A model generated the notes under the pieces. The model was not told the DNA's origin. It ran no database searches and was given only the letters and a program-made list of their open reading frames with translations. Both the position numbers and the translations under genes were made by a program. DNA of 64,000 nt from Vibrio metschnikovii CIP 69.14. Its GTDB lineage: Bacteria > Pseudomonadota > Gammaproteobacteria > Enterobacterales > Vibrionaceae. Positions 35,898 to 46,709 of the stretch are shown here, piece by piece (position 1 is the first letter of the stretch; each line of letters begins with the position of its first letter). The stretch covers positions 992,001 through 1,056,000 of the forward strand of contig NZ_ACZO01000006.1 in assembly GCF_000176155.1 (NCBI RefSeq), read 5' to 3'.

Positions 35898-37148
35898 TTA
35901 CTCGGCGAGCGATACTGGGTCAACCAATGGCGCCAATACGTTAAAAAGCTGATCGATTTCTTCAACGGTGTTGTAGTGCATTAAACCAATTCGCACCACT
36001 CCACCTTTCGCTTCTAACCCTAGTTGACGAATCAAACCTAGCGCATAAAAATGGCCATTCCAGACACAAATATTTTGTTCACCTAACGTCTTGGCTATCC
36101 ATTCTGGTGAATGATCAGCGATACGAATCGCGAACGTCGGTGTACGCTTATCGCTGTCGGCTTCCCATCGACCATACAATTGAGCTTGCGGTAATTGTTG
36201 TAATTTACGCAGAAAATAACCACTCAGCTGCTGCTCATGTTGATTAAATTGTGCAAAACTCTGCGCCAAACGTTGACGTAAAGGCGCACCGCTTTCTCCC
36301 CATTGAGCCAAATAATCAATCGCAGCCACTAAGCCTGCTAAGCTTTCAAAACTCTGGGTTCCCGTTTCAAATCGGCCGGGACCAATATTGGTTGCGGGCT
36401 CCACTTTATAAGGTTGCAAACTGTGTAGCCATTGAGAGTGGATATAGGCAATACCGATGTGGGGCCCGAAAAATTTATACGCCGAACAGACTAAGAAATC
36501 ACACTCCAAATCTTGGACATCAATCAAATGGTGCGGCGCATAATGCACAGCATCAATGAACACTTGAGCCCCTACCGCATGAGCTGCCTCGATAACCCTT
36601 TTGACATCGACGATTGAACCCGTCGTATTAGACGCATAAGTCAACGCGACCAAAGTTGTTTGAGCATTAATTAGGCTTAAAAGATGATCAATATCCAGCG
36701 TACCGTTTTCAGGATTGATCCTTGCTTGATGAACAAGCGCCCCTTTATCTTGTGCGGCCTGTTCCCAGCTCGATACATTAGAATAATGATCCAAGGCCGT
36801 AACAACCACTTCATCACCCGTTTGCCACTCTCGACTAATGCTGCGACTGAGTTGAAACGTCAAGGAGGTCATATTCGCACCGAAGACAATGTTACCCGAC
36901 GATTCAGCATTGAGTAGCGCTTGAGCCGATTCTCTTGCTTGTAACATGAGATCCGTTGTCCGCTGGCTCGAAAAAAAGTGACCACCAAGATTAGAATTAA
37001 AGTGACCCAGATAATCCGTCATCGCTTGTAGCACTGAGCGAGGCACCTGAGAACCACCGGGTCCATCAAAGAAATACACTGGCCGATCATGGTGAGTCTG
37101 GGCTAAAGCAGAAAACTGCACCCGTGCTTGCTCAGGAGTGAAACTCAT
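35898..37148 (-). CDS. Class V PLP aminotransferase, VC1184-type (cysteine desulfurase-like)
   Basis: A 416-residue fold-type I PLP enzyme. It shows YFFDGPGGSQVP, TALDHYSNVSSWEQAAQ, TLVALTYASNTTGSIVDVKRVIE, IDAVHYAPHH and the PLP Lys in CSAYKFFGPHIG. The sequence fits the TIGR01976 subfamily, defined on V. cholerae VC1184 and described only as cysteine desulfurase-like. ATG 37148 has AAGG 9 nt upstream; ATG 37157 sits against it. It overlaps the end of the dioxygenase gene by 17 nt, so the two are one operon. It likely acts on a free amino acid, possibly the product of its partner (inference). Confidence 0.85.
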   Translation of the reverse strand: MSFTPEQARVQFSALAQTHHDRPVYFFDGPGGSQVPRSVLQAMTDYLGHFNSNLGGHFFSSQRTTDLMLQARESAQALLNAESSGNIVFGANMTSLTFQLSRSISREWQTGDEVVVTALDHYSNVSSWEQAAQDKGALVHQARINPENGTLDIDHLLSLINAQTTLVALTYASNTTGSIVDVKRVIEAAHAVGAQVFIDAVHYAPHHLIDVQDLECDFLVCSAYKFFGPHIGIAYIHSQWLHSLQPYKVEPATNIGPGRFETGTQSFESLAGLVAAIDYLAQWGESGAPLRQRLAQSFAQFNQHEQQLSGYFLRKLQQLPQAQLYGRWEADSDKRTPTFAIRIADHSPEWIAKTLGEQNICVWNGHFYALGLIRQLGLEAKGGVVRIGLMHYNTVEEIDQLFNVLAPLVDPVSLAE

Positions 37149-37788
37149 GGCGACCATCCTTAGCGGTTAGAACAAAAACATCCATGTGCCCTTCTTGAGT
37201 GTGATCCACCGAGCGAATGGGACTCGCGTTGTGCCATAACTTACTGTCTGCGAGTATCGCTACCTCTCCATTATCAAGCACTTTACGGAAAAATGGCGCT
37301 TCATGGCAGTCGTTGTAAAGCATAATGTCACCACCAACGATGTTATAGCGGTCAATACTGACTAAGGCGATATGATCAAACCCATCTTGATGAACGCCTT
37401 CTGGAGCGACTTGAGTTTCATCATAAATGGCCGTCACTCGAATTTGATGAATCTCTATCTCTTGCCCATTCGGTAACTCATTAGCCTGCATAAATAACTC
37501 GCATACCTCACGCATTCCCTCACTATTGAGTGTCTCGGCAAGAATCGGCTCAAACTGACGAACAATATCCCCTTGAAAATGGTTAATGTCCTCGCTTTGC
37601 ACAAACTCATTTTTTCCAAGAGAAACCACTTGACCATCTCGATACTGAATCACCGAATAACGACGCAAGCGGTATTTACCATCAGCATGTTCGGTATGGG
37701 GCAGCGTGGCAAACGATAGCGCTAATTGGCGTGTTGCCTCTGGACTTAAATGAGTAATTTGTAGGGTTGTTTCATGTGCAGATAACAT
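37132..37788 (-). CDS. 2OG-Fe(II) dioxygenase family protein (PF10014 type)
   Basis: A 218-residue protein with the iron-binding facial triad HQD (H133, D135) in APEGVHQDGFDHIALVSIDRYNIVGG and H186 in ADSKLWHNASPIRS, followed by an Arg able to hold 2-oxoglutarate. The arrangement fits PF10014, which includes free L-isoleucine hydroxylase IDO of Bacillus. The substrate here is unknown but a small amino acid is likely (inference). AAGGAG sits 6 nt before ATG 37788. It is the first gene of a two-gene operon with the aminotransferase. The family of PF10014 is inferred from the motif. Confidence 0.8.
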   Translation of the reverse strand: MLSAHETTLQITHLSPEATRQLALSFATLPHTEHADGKYRLRRYSVIQYRDGQVVSLGKNEFVQSEDINHFQGDIVRQFEPILAETLNSEGMREVCELFMQANELPNGQEIEIHQIRVTAIYDETQVAPEGVHQDGFDHIALVSIDRYNIVGGDIMLYNDCHEAPFFRKVLDNGEVAILADSKLWHNASPIRSVDHTQEGHMDVFVLTAKDGRHEFHS

Positions 37789-38124
37789 TATTGACTCCTT
37801 AATGAAAACACATGCCAGACACTTTTGGTTAACATTGTATTTACATAAAGAATACGCAGAAATACGCTTTATTCAAGCCAAGCAGACAATAAGAAATAAA
37901 AAACTAATGAAAACATTAAAACTAGACTAATAAACCAAAAATTAACATTGCATAGCCCAAATTTTAGACTCACACACCAAGAAAAATAAAATTTAAATTA
38001 AAACAAATAGTTATACAAAAATCACCGCCTTCGAATATTGAAGCGTAATCTAACCATTCATTCCATTCGACTCGCCTGTCGTTACATGGATTGAATAATG
38101 ATTTTCTTGTTACCACGGAAATTG

Positions 38125-38141
38125 TTAGTTAGACTAACTAA
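38125..38141. promoter_or_regulatory. Putative MarR operator
   Basis: TTAGTTA (38125-38131) and TAACTAA (38135-38141) form a 7-bp inverted repeat with GAC between, 24 bp before the MarR gene. Such palindromes are typical MarR autoregulatory sites. The rest of 37789-38164 (376 bp) is very AT-rich with no gene seen. Confidence 0.6.
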
Positions 38142-38164
38142 AAAGATAAACGCAAGAGTAAATT

Positions 38165-38629
38165 ATGGACTTAAGGCATAGCCTACAGCGCTTAGAGTGG
38201 CACTTATGGCATCATTGGCGTGAACAAGCAAAACATAATGGTCATTTAGAGTTAACCAATAGTGAATTGCAGTATATCTATACCTTACTTGCCTATGCGG
38301 AACAGGGCATTCGTTTAACCGAATTGGCTGACCAGATGAAGGTGAGCAAAGCTTCAGCGAGTGCCATGGTCAATAAGCTGCAAAAACAAGGTTATATCAT
38401 TCGTGAACCTTGCCTGGAGGATGCGCGAGCACAGCGTCTGTTGCCGAGTGAAAAAATGTTGGCCATGCAAGAATATGAAGCAGAGGTGTATCACTCCGCC
38501 ATTGTGCACTTTCAACAGACATTAACCAGCGATGAGTTGAGACAATTAGAACAGTTGTTAATGAAAGCTTGTCGTGATTTAGATCTTGGGGGCATGGAGC
38601 CGCCTCAGCTCACCTCTCGTCCTTATTAA
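38165..38629 (+). CDS. MarR-family regulator
   Basis: A 154-residue MarR protein with a central winged helix: ELQYIYTLLAYAEQGIRLTELADQMKVSKASASAMVNKLQKQGYIIREPC, then EDARAQRLL for the wing. It sits 12 bp before the MATE gene and behind a palindrome, so it very probably represses itself and the exporter and is released by a small ligand (inference). The HTH is at about residues 50-80. Confidence 0.87.
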   Translation: MDLRHSLQRLEWHLWHHWREQAKHNGHLELTNSELQYIYTLLAYAEQGIRLTELADQMKVSKASASAMVNKLQKQGYIIREPCLEDARAQRLLPSEKMLAMQEYEAEVYHSAIVHFQQTLTSDELRQLEQLLMKACRDLDLGGMEPPQLTSRPY

Positions 38630-38641
38630 TTGAGAAACAAC

Positions 38642-39994
38642 ATGATAAATTTACAGCGTACTTCCGTCGGTAAAGCGTTTTGGCACTACACCTTGCCATC
38701 GATTGCCGCATTGATGGTCAGTGGTACCTATCAAATTGTCGATGGTATTTTTGTTGGCCACTTTATCGGGGCCGATGGATTAGCCGCAATTAGCTTAGCG
38801 TGGCCATTTGTCGGCGTATTACTCGCCTTTGGTATGATGATTGGCATGGGTGCAGGGGCTCATACGTCGTTAAAAATGGGCGCAGGTGAAACCTCGTCTG
38901 CAATTAATTATTTGATCCACGGCCTACTATTACTGGTCGCTGTCGGCTTGCCGCTAGGCATTGCACTGCACTTTCTAAGTCCAATGTTTTTGCATTTTCA
39001 AGGTGCAACAGATGGAGCTTACTTACAAGGAGCAGATTATCTGTATTGGATGATGGCTGGCGCTCCGATTGTTCTCGGCAGTATTGCCTTACCACTGTTA
39101 GTACGTAACGCCGGAGCACCACGTTTAGCAACACTCGCCATGGGAATTGGTGCGATCAGTAATATTGCCTTGGACGCCCTATTTATTGGTTATTTCCGTT
39201 TTGGATTGCAAGGGGCAGCTATTGCTACTCTACTGGGGGAGCTGATCTCCGTCGCCATCTGTTTAAACTATTTACTGAGCCGTCGCAGCCAACTGCCTAT
39301 CTCAAAACAAGCTTTTCACTGGCAAAGCAAAGCCGTGTTCGACATTCTAAAAACCGGCTTGTCGAGTATGCTGATGTACCTATATATCAGTTTTTCTATT
39401 GTGCTGCACAACATGCTGCTGCTCAAACATGGTCAAGCCATCCATGTTGCTGCTTATAGTATTGCTGGTTATTTACTGACTTTTTACTATCTGATGGCCG
39501 AAGGCACTGCAGGAGGGATGCAGCCTCTGACCAGTTTTTACTACGGTGCGAATCTTAAACAACGCGTCAAAGCAACGTTTAAAATCGCCAGCGCATTTAC
39601 CCTAGGCAGTGGTATTTTCCTGGTTCTGGCGATTCAATGGTCACCCAGTTTCTTTGCACAATTTTTTATTGCTCAAGGCGATGAAGCACTGCTCTCCACC
39701 ACCACATGGGCAATGCGGTTGTTTTTATGTGCCATGTTTTTAGACGGTTTTCTTATTTTAACCGCAACGTGGTTTCAATCCTTAGGATTAGGCAATAAAG
39801 CGACGTTTATTACCATGAGTAATATGATGATTCAGATTCCTTTTTTGTTGGTTTTGCCCCATTTCTTTGGTTTAAATGGCGTATGGCTCGCGGTTCCGCT
39901 GTCCAATATCTGTTTATCCTTACTGGTGGGTTTCATGTTGTATCGCCAATGGAAAAAACTCGGTCATCAACCCGATTCATTAGTCATCCCCTAG
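38642..39994 (+). CDS. MATE family efflux transporter
   Basis: A 450-residue transporter with 12 expected membrane spans, in two MatE repeats: TLPSIAALMVSGTYQIVDGIFVGHFIGADGLAAIS in the first and GLSSMLMYLYISFSIVLHNMLLLKHGQAIHVAAYSI opening the second. The family exports cationic drugs and metabolites by Na+ or H+ antiport; the substrate is unknown. ATG 38642 is used, as the TTG at 38630 is upstream of GAGAAA. Under control of the upstream MarR protein. This subgroup also includes VcrM- and VcmN-like vibrio proteins, but I cannot assign one. Confidence 0.88.
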   Translation: MINLQRTSVGKAFWHYTLPSIAALMVSGTYQIVDGIFVGHFIGADGLAAISLAWPFVGVLLAFGMMIGMGAGAHTSLKMGAGETSSAINYLIHGLLLLVAVGLPLGIALHFLSPMFLHFQGATDGAYLQGADYLYWMMAGAPIVLGSIALPLLVRNAGAPRLATLAMGIGAISNIALDALFIGYFRFGLQGAAIATLLGELISVAICLNYLLSRRSQLPISKQAFHWQSKAVFDILKTGLSSMLMYLYISFSIVLHNMLLLKHGQAIHVAAYSIAGYLLTFYYLMAEGTAGGMQPLTSFYYGANLKQRVKATFKIASAFTLGSGIFLVLAIQWSPSFFAQFFIAQGDEALLSTTTWAMRLFLCAMFLDGFLILTATWFQSLGLGNKATFITMSNMMIQIPFLLVLPHFFGLNGVWLAVPLSNICLSLLVGFMLYRQWKKLGHQPDSLVIP

Positions 39995-40007
39995 CGAACC
40001 TCTAATA

Positions 40008-40068
40008 ACTTGATGTGGCCAGTGGTAGAGGCAGCTCACACCACGGCTTCAAGTAGCAAGGGGATATA
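40008..40068. repeat. Degenerate repeat remnant between the MATE gene and trxB
   Basis: AACTTGATGTGG near the left end and GGCTTCAAGTAGCAAGGGG near the right end, then ATATA. The arms resemble the outer parts of the 128-bp element with the middle replaced or lost. Confidence 0.55.
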
Positions 40069-40108
40069 TGGCTTTTCATCCCGAACATTATTCCTTACAA
40101 TCGATTAA

Positions 40109-41095
<987 letters not shown>

Positions 41096-41132
41096 AAAAC
41101 CATCGATTGTGCCTCCTGTGTGACAACTGACT

Positions 41133-41165
41133 AACCCAGCGGTATATCCGTTGGGTTTTCTTTTG
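41133..41165 (+). terminator. Terminator between trxB and cydD
   Basis: AACCCAGCGG pairs with CCGTTGGGTT around TATAT (41133-41157), followed by TTCTTTT. Confidence 0.9.
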
Positions 41166-41213
41166 TATACTAGCCGACTTACCTTTCATAATAATGATCA
41201 ATAAGCCTTTAAA

Positions 41214-43001
41214 ATGGATAAGAAAAAGCAACGCAGCCTCAATCTTTGGCTCAAACAGCAAAGCAAACTTGCCAAACGTTGGTTAATGCTTGCTATTGGG
41301 TTAGGCGTTATTTCGAGCTTGCTCTTGCTCGGGCAAGCCGCCTTGATCGCCAGTATTCTTCACCAGCTAATCATCGAGCAGGTAGATAAACAAGCCTTAG
41401 TCACGCATTTCGGTTTATTGGCCATGACCATTGCACTGCGCGCTGGCTGTTCGTGGGCGAGAGAAATGGCTGGATTTCGTGCTGGTCAAGAGATCAGAAC
41501 CTACATTCGGCAACTGATTTTTAATAAACTTCGTGATTTAGGACCAGCCTACATTAAAGGTAAACCTGCCGGAGCATGGGCAACCTTAACGCTTGAACAA
41601 GTCGAAGAAATGCATGACTTTTTTGCTCGTTATTTACCACAAATGGCGCTGGCAGTATTGATCCCTTTTATCATTTTAGTGGTGGTATTCCCGGTCAACT
41701 GGGCGGCAGGATTAATTTTCTTGATCACCGCTCCGCTTATTCCGCTATTTATGGCTTTAGTAGGCATGAAAGCCGCTGATGCAGGCAAGAAAAACTTTAA
41801 AGCGCTGCAACGTTTATCCGGTCATTTTTATGATCGTTTACAGGCCATGACGACGATCCGTTTATTTGATCGAACCCAAGCAGAAACCGATCAAATGCTA
41901 GGAGCTTCGGAAGTGTTTCGTAAACGAACCATGGATATCTTACGCATTGCTTTCTTATCCTCCGCAGTATTAGAGTTCTTTGCCTCGGTATCGATTGCCA
42001 TCACCGCGGTGTACTTTGGTTTTAGCTTTATCGGTGAACTCAATTTTGGATATTACGGTACTGGCGTGACCTTATTTGCAGGATTATTTATTTTGATCCT
42101 CGCTCCAGAGTTTTATCAGCCTTTACGTGATTTAGGCACCTTTTATCATGCCAAACAACAAGCGATTGCTGCCGCTGAAAGTATGGTGGATTTCTTAAGT
42201 ATCGATGTTGAACAAGTCCAATCAGGCCATCACTCTATGGCCAATGCCCCTTCTATCGAGATTATTGCCAAAGATTTATCCGTGTTAAGCCTAGAAGGAA
42301 AAACGCTCGTTGGTCCGATCTCTTTTCAATTAACCCATGGTCAAACCACGGCGTTAGTCGGACCAAGTGGCGCAGGCAAAACCAGCCTAGTCAATGCCCT
42401 GCTTGGTTTTATGCCTTATCAAGGCAGTTTAACCATCAATGGTACAGAATTAAGTCAAATCGACCATGCTTCTTGGCGAGCGTTAATCAGTTGGATTGGA
42501 CAAAACCCGCTTTTAGTCCACGGAACCATTCGTGACAATGTCACTTTAGGTAAAGAAAGTATCGACGATAAACAGCTACAAAAAGTATTAGATGAGGCTT
42601 TTGCTAGCGAATTTGTTCACTCACATGGATTAGATTACCCAATCAGTGATCGCTCTGGTGGCTTATCCGTCGGTCAGGCTCAACGCCTAGCACTGGCGAG
42701 AGCGATGTTACAGAACGGCAAATTTTGGCTCTTGGATGAGCCAACTGCCAGCTTAGACGCACAAAGTGAGCAACTGGTTATGCGCAGCTTAACACAACAA
42801 ATTAGTGATAAAACGGCGCTATTTGTGACTCATCAACTTGAACCTTTACGTTCCGTCGATCAAATCTTAGTGATGCAAGAGGGACAGATCGTTCAACAAG
42901 GTAATTTTCATCAACTTAGTCAGCAACTAGGACTCTTTTCTCGCATGCTTAGTGCAAACCAAACTAGAAAAGAAGCCGATAAGGGGAATTTAGATGCGTG
43001 A
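41214..43001 (+). CDS. cydD: Glutathione/cysteine ABC exporter subunit CydD
   Basis: A 595-residue half-transporter. The N-terminal 320 residues hold six membrane spans (ABC type 1). The nucleotide-binding domain has Walker A GPSGAGKTS, the signature LSVGQAQRLALARA, and Walker B FWLLDEPTASLD. CydDC exports cysteine and glutathione to the periplasm and is needed for cytochrome bd assembly. ATG 41214. It overlaps cydC by 8 nt, so the two halves are made together. Confidence 0.95.
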   Translation: MDKKKQRSLNLWLKQQSKLAKRWLMLAIGLGVISSLLLLGQAALIASILHQLIIEQVDKQALVTHFGLLAMTIALRAGCSWAREMAGFRAGQEIRTYIRQLIFNKLRDLGPAYIKGKPAGAWATLTLEQVEEMHDFFARYLPQMALAVLIPFIILVVVFPVNWAAGLIFLITAPLIPLFMALVGMKAADAGKKNFKALQRLSGHFYDRLQAMTTIRLFDRTQAETDQMLGASEVFRKRTMDILRIAFLSSAVLEFFASVSIAITAVYFGFSFIGELNFGYYGTGVTLFAGLFILILAPEFYQPLRDLGTFYHAKQQAIAAAESMVDFLSIDVEQVQSGHHSMANAPSIEIIAKDLSVLSLEGKTLVGPISFQLTHGQTTALVGPSGAGKTSLVNALLGFMPYQGSLTINGTELSQIDHASWRALISWIGQNPLLVHGTIRDNVTLGKESIDDKQLQKVLDEAFASEFVHSHGLDYPISDRSGGLSVGQAQRLALARAMLQNGKFWLLDEPTASLDAQSEQLVMRSLTQQISDKTALFVTHQLEPLRSVDQILVMQEGQIVQQGNFHQLSQQLGLFSRMLSANQTRKEADKGNLDA

Positions 43002-44715
43002 ATTATTGCCTTATCTCAAGCTGTATAAAAAACATTGGTTTGGCTTATCACTGGGTATGTTACTGGCCTTTTTTACGGTTTGTGCCTCAATCGGTTTATT
43101 AACACTGTCAGGATGGTTTTTATCGGCTGCAGCGGTAGCAGGCTTAACCATTGCCCGAGAAACGTTTAATTATATGCTACCTGGGGCTTTTGTCCGCGGC
43201 TTTGCTATGCAGCGTACAGCAGGCCGCTGGGGTGAGCGAGTGGTTAGCCATAATGCCACCTTTAAACTGCTGACCGATCTGCGAGTATTCTTTTTTACTA
43301 AATTAGCACCCTTGATTCCCGGACGAATCAATAATCTGCGTGATGCGGATTTGCTCAATCGCTTAGTCGCTGATATCAATGCGATGGATCATGTCTATCT
43401 AAGACTCATTAACCCAGTAACCGTGGGTATTTTTGGGATTGGCGCATTAACCGCCCTACTCTGTTGGTTTGATATGAGTTTGGGGTTAACGTTAGGGGCT
43501 ATCTTACTGACGTTACTGCTCGTCTGGCCGCCTTTGTTTTACCTGCTAGGTAAACGTAATGGTCAAGCGTTAACGGAACATAAAGCGCAGATGCGTATTG
43601 CAACGCTAGACTGGCTGCAAGGTTATAGTGAACTGGTTATTTTTAATGCTGAGCAGCGCTACCGCAATGCGATTTTTATTGCCCAAGATAAGCTCCTATA
43701 CAATCAAAAGGTCAATACCCATTATACTGGCCTTGCACAAGCCCTATTACTTCTCGCTAACGGCTGGGCCTTGCTGTTAATGCTGTGGTTGGCGGCGGAT
43801 GGCGTCAATGGTCAAGCGCCCGATCCAATGATTGCTTTAATGGCCTTTGCGACCATGGCCAGCTTTGAATTATTAATGCCGATTGCCGGTGCATTTCAGT
43901 ATTTAGGCCAAACCTTAACCTCCGCTCGTCGCTTAAATGAAATCATTCTTAGTGAGCCCGACGTGGTTTTCCCCCTGTCACCCACTCAACATGCTGAGCA
44001 ATTGGATATCGAGTTTAATCAGGTTAGTTTCGCTTACCCTGACAGTACAAAAACCGTTGTTGATAAGGTTGATCTCACGATTCCTGCTGGTAAAAAAGTT
44101 GCCATTGTGGGTCAAACCGGATCGGGGAAATCAACACTCATTCAATTGCTGTGTCGTTATTGGGATCCATCACAAGGTTGCATTTCTATTGGTGGAACTC
44201 GTTTGCAAGAGTGGCAAGAGAGCGATTTACGCCGCGCAATCAGTGTCGTCAGTCAACGGGTTGATATTCTAAATGGCAGTTTGCGTGATAATCTTCTGAT
44301 GGCTAAGCCTGATGTAACCGACCGTGAATTAGAACCATTACTTCATCAAGTCGGGCTAGAGAAATTGCTCGATGGCCCAGGATTAGATACTTGGCTTGGC
44401 GATGGTGGACGTCAACTTTCCGGAGGTGAAAAACGCCGGATTGGTATCGCAAGAGCACTGCTCCATAACGGAAAAATTTTGCTGCTTGATGAGCCTACCG
44501 AAGGGTTAGATAAGCAAACTGAGCAACAAATTATGGCCTTACTACAAACCCATTTTGTCGATAAGACGGTGGTGTTTATCACTCACCGTTTGGTTGCTCT
44601 AGAGTCGATGGATACGATTTGTCTGATTGATCAAGGGGAAATCGTCGAGCAAGGTCATCATGACCAACTACTCGCTCAACAAGGACGATACTTTCAACTG
44701 CAACAAACTTTATAA
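42994..44715 (+). CDS. cydC: Glutathione/cysteine ABC exporter subunit CydC
   Basis: A 573-residue half-transporter, partner of CydD. It opens MRELLPYLKLYKKHWFGLSLGMLL and has six spans, then Walker A GQTGSGKST, signature QLSGGEKRRIGIARA and Walker B ILLLDEPTEGLD, with ITHR as the switch. It starts inside cydD (8-nt overlap), with AGGGGAA ahead of ATG 42994. The heterodimer acts in the inner membrane. Confidence 0.95.
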   Translation: MRELLPYLKLYKKHWFGLSLGMLLAFFTVCASIGLLTLSGWFLSAAAVAGLTIARETFNYMLPGAFVRGFAMQRTAGRWGERVVSHNATFKLLTDLRVFFFTKLAPLIPGRINNLRDADLLNRLVADINAMDHVYLRLINPVTVGIFGIGALTALLCWFDMSLGLTLGAILLTLLLVWPPLFYLLGKRNGQALTEHKAQMRIATLDWLQGYSELVIFNAEQRYRNAIFIAQDKLLYNQKVNTHYTGLAQALLLLANGWALLLMLWLAADGVNGQAPDPMIALMAFATMASFELLMPIAGAFQYLGQTLTSARRLNEIILSEPDVVFPLSPTQHAEQLDIEFNQVSFAYPDSTKTVVDKVDLTIPAGKKVAIVGQTGSGKSTLIQLLCRYWDPSQGCISIGGTRLQEWQESDLRRAISVVSQRVDILNGSLRDNLLMAKPDVTDRELEPLLHQVGLEKLLDGPGLDTWLGDGGRQLSGGEKRRIGIARALLHNGKILLLDEPTEGLDKQTEQQIMALLQTHFVDKTVVFITHRLVALESMDTICLIDQGEIVEQGHHDQLLAQQGRYFQLQQTL

Positions 44716-44875
44716 GCAATCAATAAACAACGTATTGAATAGCATAGTTATTACTATATGATATGGTTTTTATTCTCGCCCTACATAACGTAGGGCGACT
44801 TATTTCAATCATCACTATGCCCTCTTTAATCTCGGTTTATTGACGATTCATCGTAGGGACACAACGGAGTTGACC

Positions 44876-46594
44876 GTGAAAAAACTGATTCTTGCCGCTG
44901 CCATTGCTGCCACGGCAGCGGCGGGTGGCTATTTTTACCATCTTGATCCAAAAACCGATAGTGACATCGATCCTTTACTGACTCTGATCCCAGCAGAATC
45001 GGCTTTTGTCTCTTTCGCTACCGAAGACTACGATCATTATCAATATCTACATGCCTTCGGTTATGCTCAAGAGAGTTTGTACGACTATCTTGATGATAGA
45101 GAGCTCACCGCAGAGCAAGCCTTTATTATTCAATATCTTGATGGTTATTTACAAAGTGCTGTTGATAAACAGACTCTGAAAACCTACCTCGGTACACCGG
45201 ATAACATTAAGCCAGTGATGTATACCTTAGGCTTAGTTCCTGTGTATAAGCTTCAGCTCGAAAACAGCGACGCTTTTTGGCGAACCATCTCGCAAGTTGA
45301 ACAAGAAACAGGGGCAACCTACCAAGCTGGCCAATTCGGTGAAGTCACTTATCGCCGTTATCGACTCACTGAAGAAGAGGATGAAGATATTGGTCTGATC
45401 ATTGCGGTAGGTAATCAAGTCGCGACCTTTACGCTTGATCTGCCAATGCTTGGTGAAGAAAACCCGCTTAAATTAGCTTTAGGCATTGAAAAACCACAAC
45501 TCTCTTTTGCGCAAAGCGATCGTTTTAGCGAGCTGAAAACCAAATATGGTCAACAATACAGCAACTATGCTTACTTAGATCATCAAGCCATTATCCAAGG
45601 TCTCACCCAACCAGCCAGTAACCGTATTGCTCGTCAGCTGGAGGTATTACAACAACAGACCTCTGAACCATTTCTTGATGAAATTCGTCACCCCAATTGT
45701 CAAACAGAATTAGCAGCCATTGCCCGTAACTGGCCACGCACCGTTGGGCTTGCTGAATATAGCATGCATAATGGACAAGCGGCGATCAAGGGTAAATTGG
45801 TCATTGAAAGCCATAACCAAGTGCTCATTAATGCACTCAAAGCCATACGTGGCTTTTTACCTGAAGTGACCGATCCCACAGAGCGTATTTTTTCTATCGG
45901 TCTGGGTTTAGATGTTTCAAAATTAGCCACTTCTGTTGGTAGCATTTGGAATGACTTACGTCAACCAAGCTACTCTTGTGGTTTGTTGGCAGATTTTCAA
46001 CAAAGTTTAGGCGATGAAAACCCGGCGACAATGCTCAGTCTAGGGGCAAGTATGCTAGGCAGTGTCAAAGGTATGCATTTTGCGCTGAATGACCTGACCT
46101 TGGATACAGAGCATCCTTTTGGACCACAATGGGATAAACTCGATTTTCTCTTCACTCTTTCAGCTAATCAACCAGAAAACCTCTTGCTCAGCGCTCAAAT
46201 GTTCGTGCCAGAATTAGCGCAATTGACGCTTGAAGCCAATGGTGAGCCGATTGATCTCTCGACACTGGTGAGTGCTGAAACGGGTATACAAACACCGTTA
46301 TTTGCTCGTCTTAATGATAAACACCTTGCTCTTTATTCTGGTGCCCAATCAGCAACCTCCGCAGAAGCTATCTTAAAACAACCATTAACGGCTAAAGGTC
46401 TGTTTCAGTTTGATGTTAATATGCCACGTTTTATGGAAGCCATGCGATTAGCCGCAGAATTCAGTGGCGAAGAGTTACCTGAAGAGTTAATGCATGAATC
46501 AACGAGTAATGTGATTACTCAGTTTGTCATCGATATTAACGATAGCGGTATCACGGTTGACTATCATCAACATTCAACTACCCCGGTACAATAA
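44876..46594 (+). CDS. Large membrane-anchored protein of unknown function
   Basis: A 572-residue protein with a single N-terminal anchor or uncleaved signal (MKKLILAAAIAATAAAGGYFYH) and a long soluble, probably periplasmic, remainder. GTG 44876 has GGAG 6 nt upstream; the reading from 44840 has no ribosome site. The first part DPLLTLIPAESAFVSFATEDYD resembles the opening of DUF3352-type proteins, but I cannot confirm the family. It contains a Cys pair (HPNCQTEL, SYSCGLL). It is a lone gene, convergent with rluB across a terminator. Confidence 0.6.
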   Translation: MKKLILAAAIAATAAAGGYFYHLDPKTDSDIDPLLTLIPAESAFVSFATEDYDHYQYLHAFGYAQESLYDYLDDRELTAEQAFIIQYLDGYLQSAVDKQTLKTYLGTPDNIKPVMYTLGLVPVYKLQLENSDAFWRTISQVEQETGATYQAGQFGEVTYRRYRLTEEEDEDIGLIIAVGNQVATFTLDLPMLGEENPLKLALGIEKPQLSFAQSDRFSELKTKYGQQYSNYAYLDHQAIIQGLTQPASNRIARQLEVLQQQTSEPFLDEIRHPNCQTELAAIARNWPRTVGLAEYSMHNGQAAIKGKLVIESHNQVLINALKAIRGFLPEVTDPTERIFSIGLGLDVSKLATSVGSIWNDLRQPSYSCGLLADFQQSLGDENPATMLSLGASMLGSVKGMHFALNDLTLDTEHPFGPQWDKLDFLFTLSANQPENLLLSAQMFVPELAQLTLEANGEPIDLSTLVSAETGIQTPLFARLNDKHLALYSGAQSATSAEAILKQPLTAKGLFQFDVNMPRFMEAMRLAAEFSGEELPEELMHESTSNVITQFVIDINDSGITVDYHQHSTTPVQ

Positions 46595-46613
46595 TCTTAT
46601 TGTTTAACAAATA

Positions 46614-46643
46614 AAAATCCCGAGCATTGCTCGGGATTTTTCA
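46614..46643. terminator. Bidirectional terminator between the anchored protein gene and rluB
   Basis: AAAATCCCGAGC and GCTCGGGATTTT around ATT form a 12-bp perfect stem (46614-46640) with T-runs on either strand. Confidence 0.92.
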
Positions 46644-46709
46644 ATCATTAACCAAAGGTGAAGTGCTACTTTTGTTATTGATAAACCTATTCAATAACAA
46701 GAAATGCGC

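Noticed and set aside
37789..38164. Small gene or RNA in the AT-rich gap before the MarR gene
   Set aside because: No ORF with a ribosome site and no stable structure apart from the short palindrome at 38125.
41214..44715. cydDC as a multidrug ABC pair
   Set aside because: Position after trxB, half-transporter overlap and sequence fit CydDC specifically.
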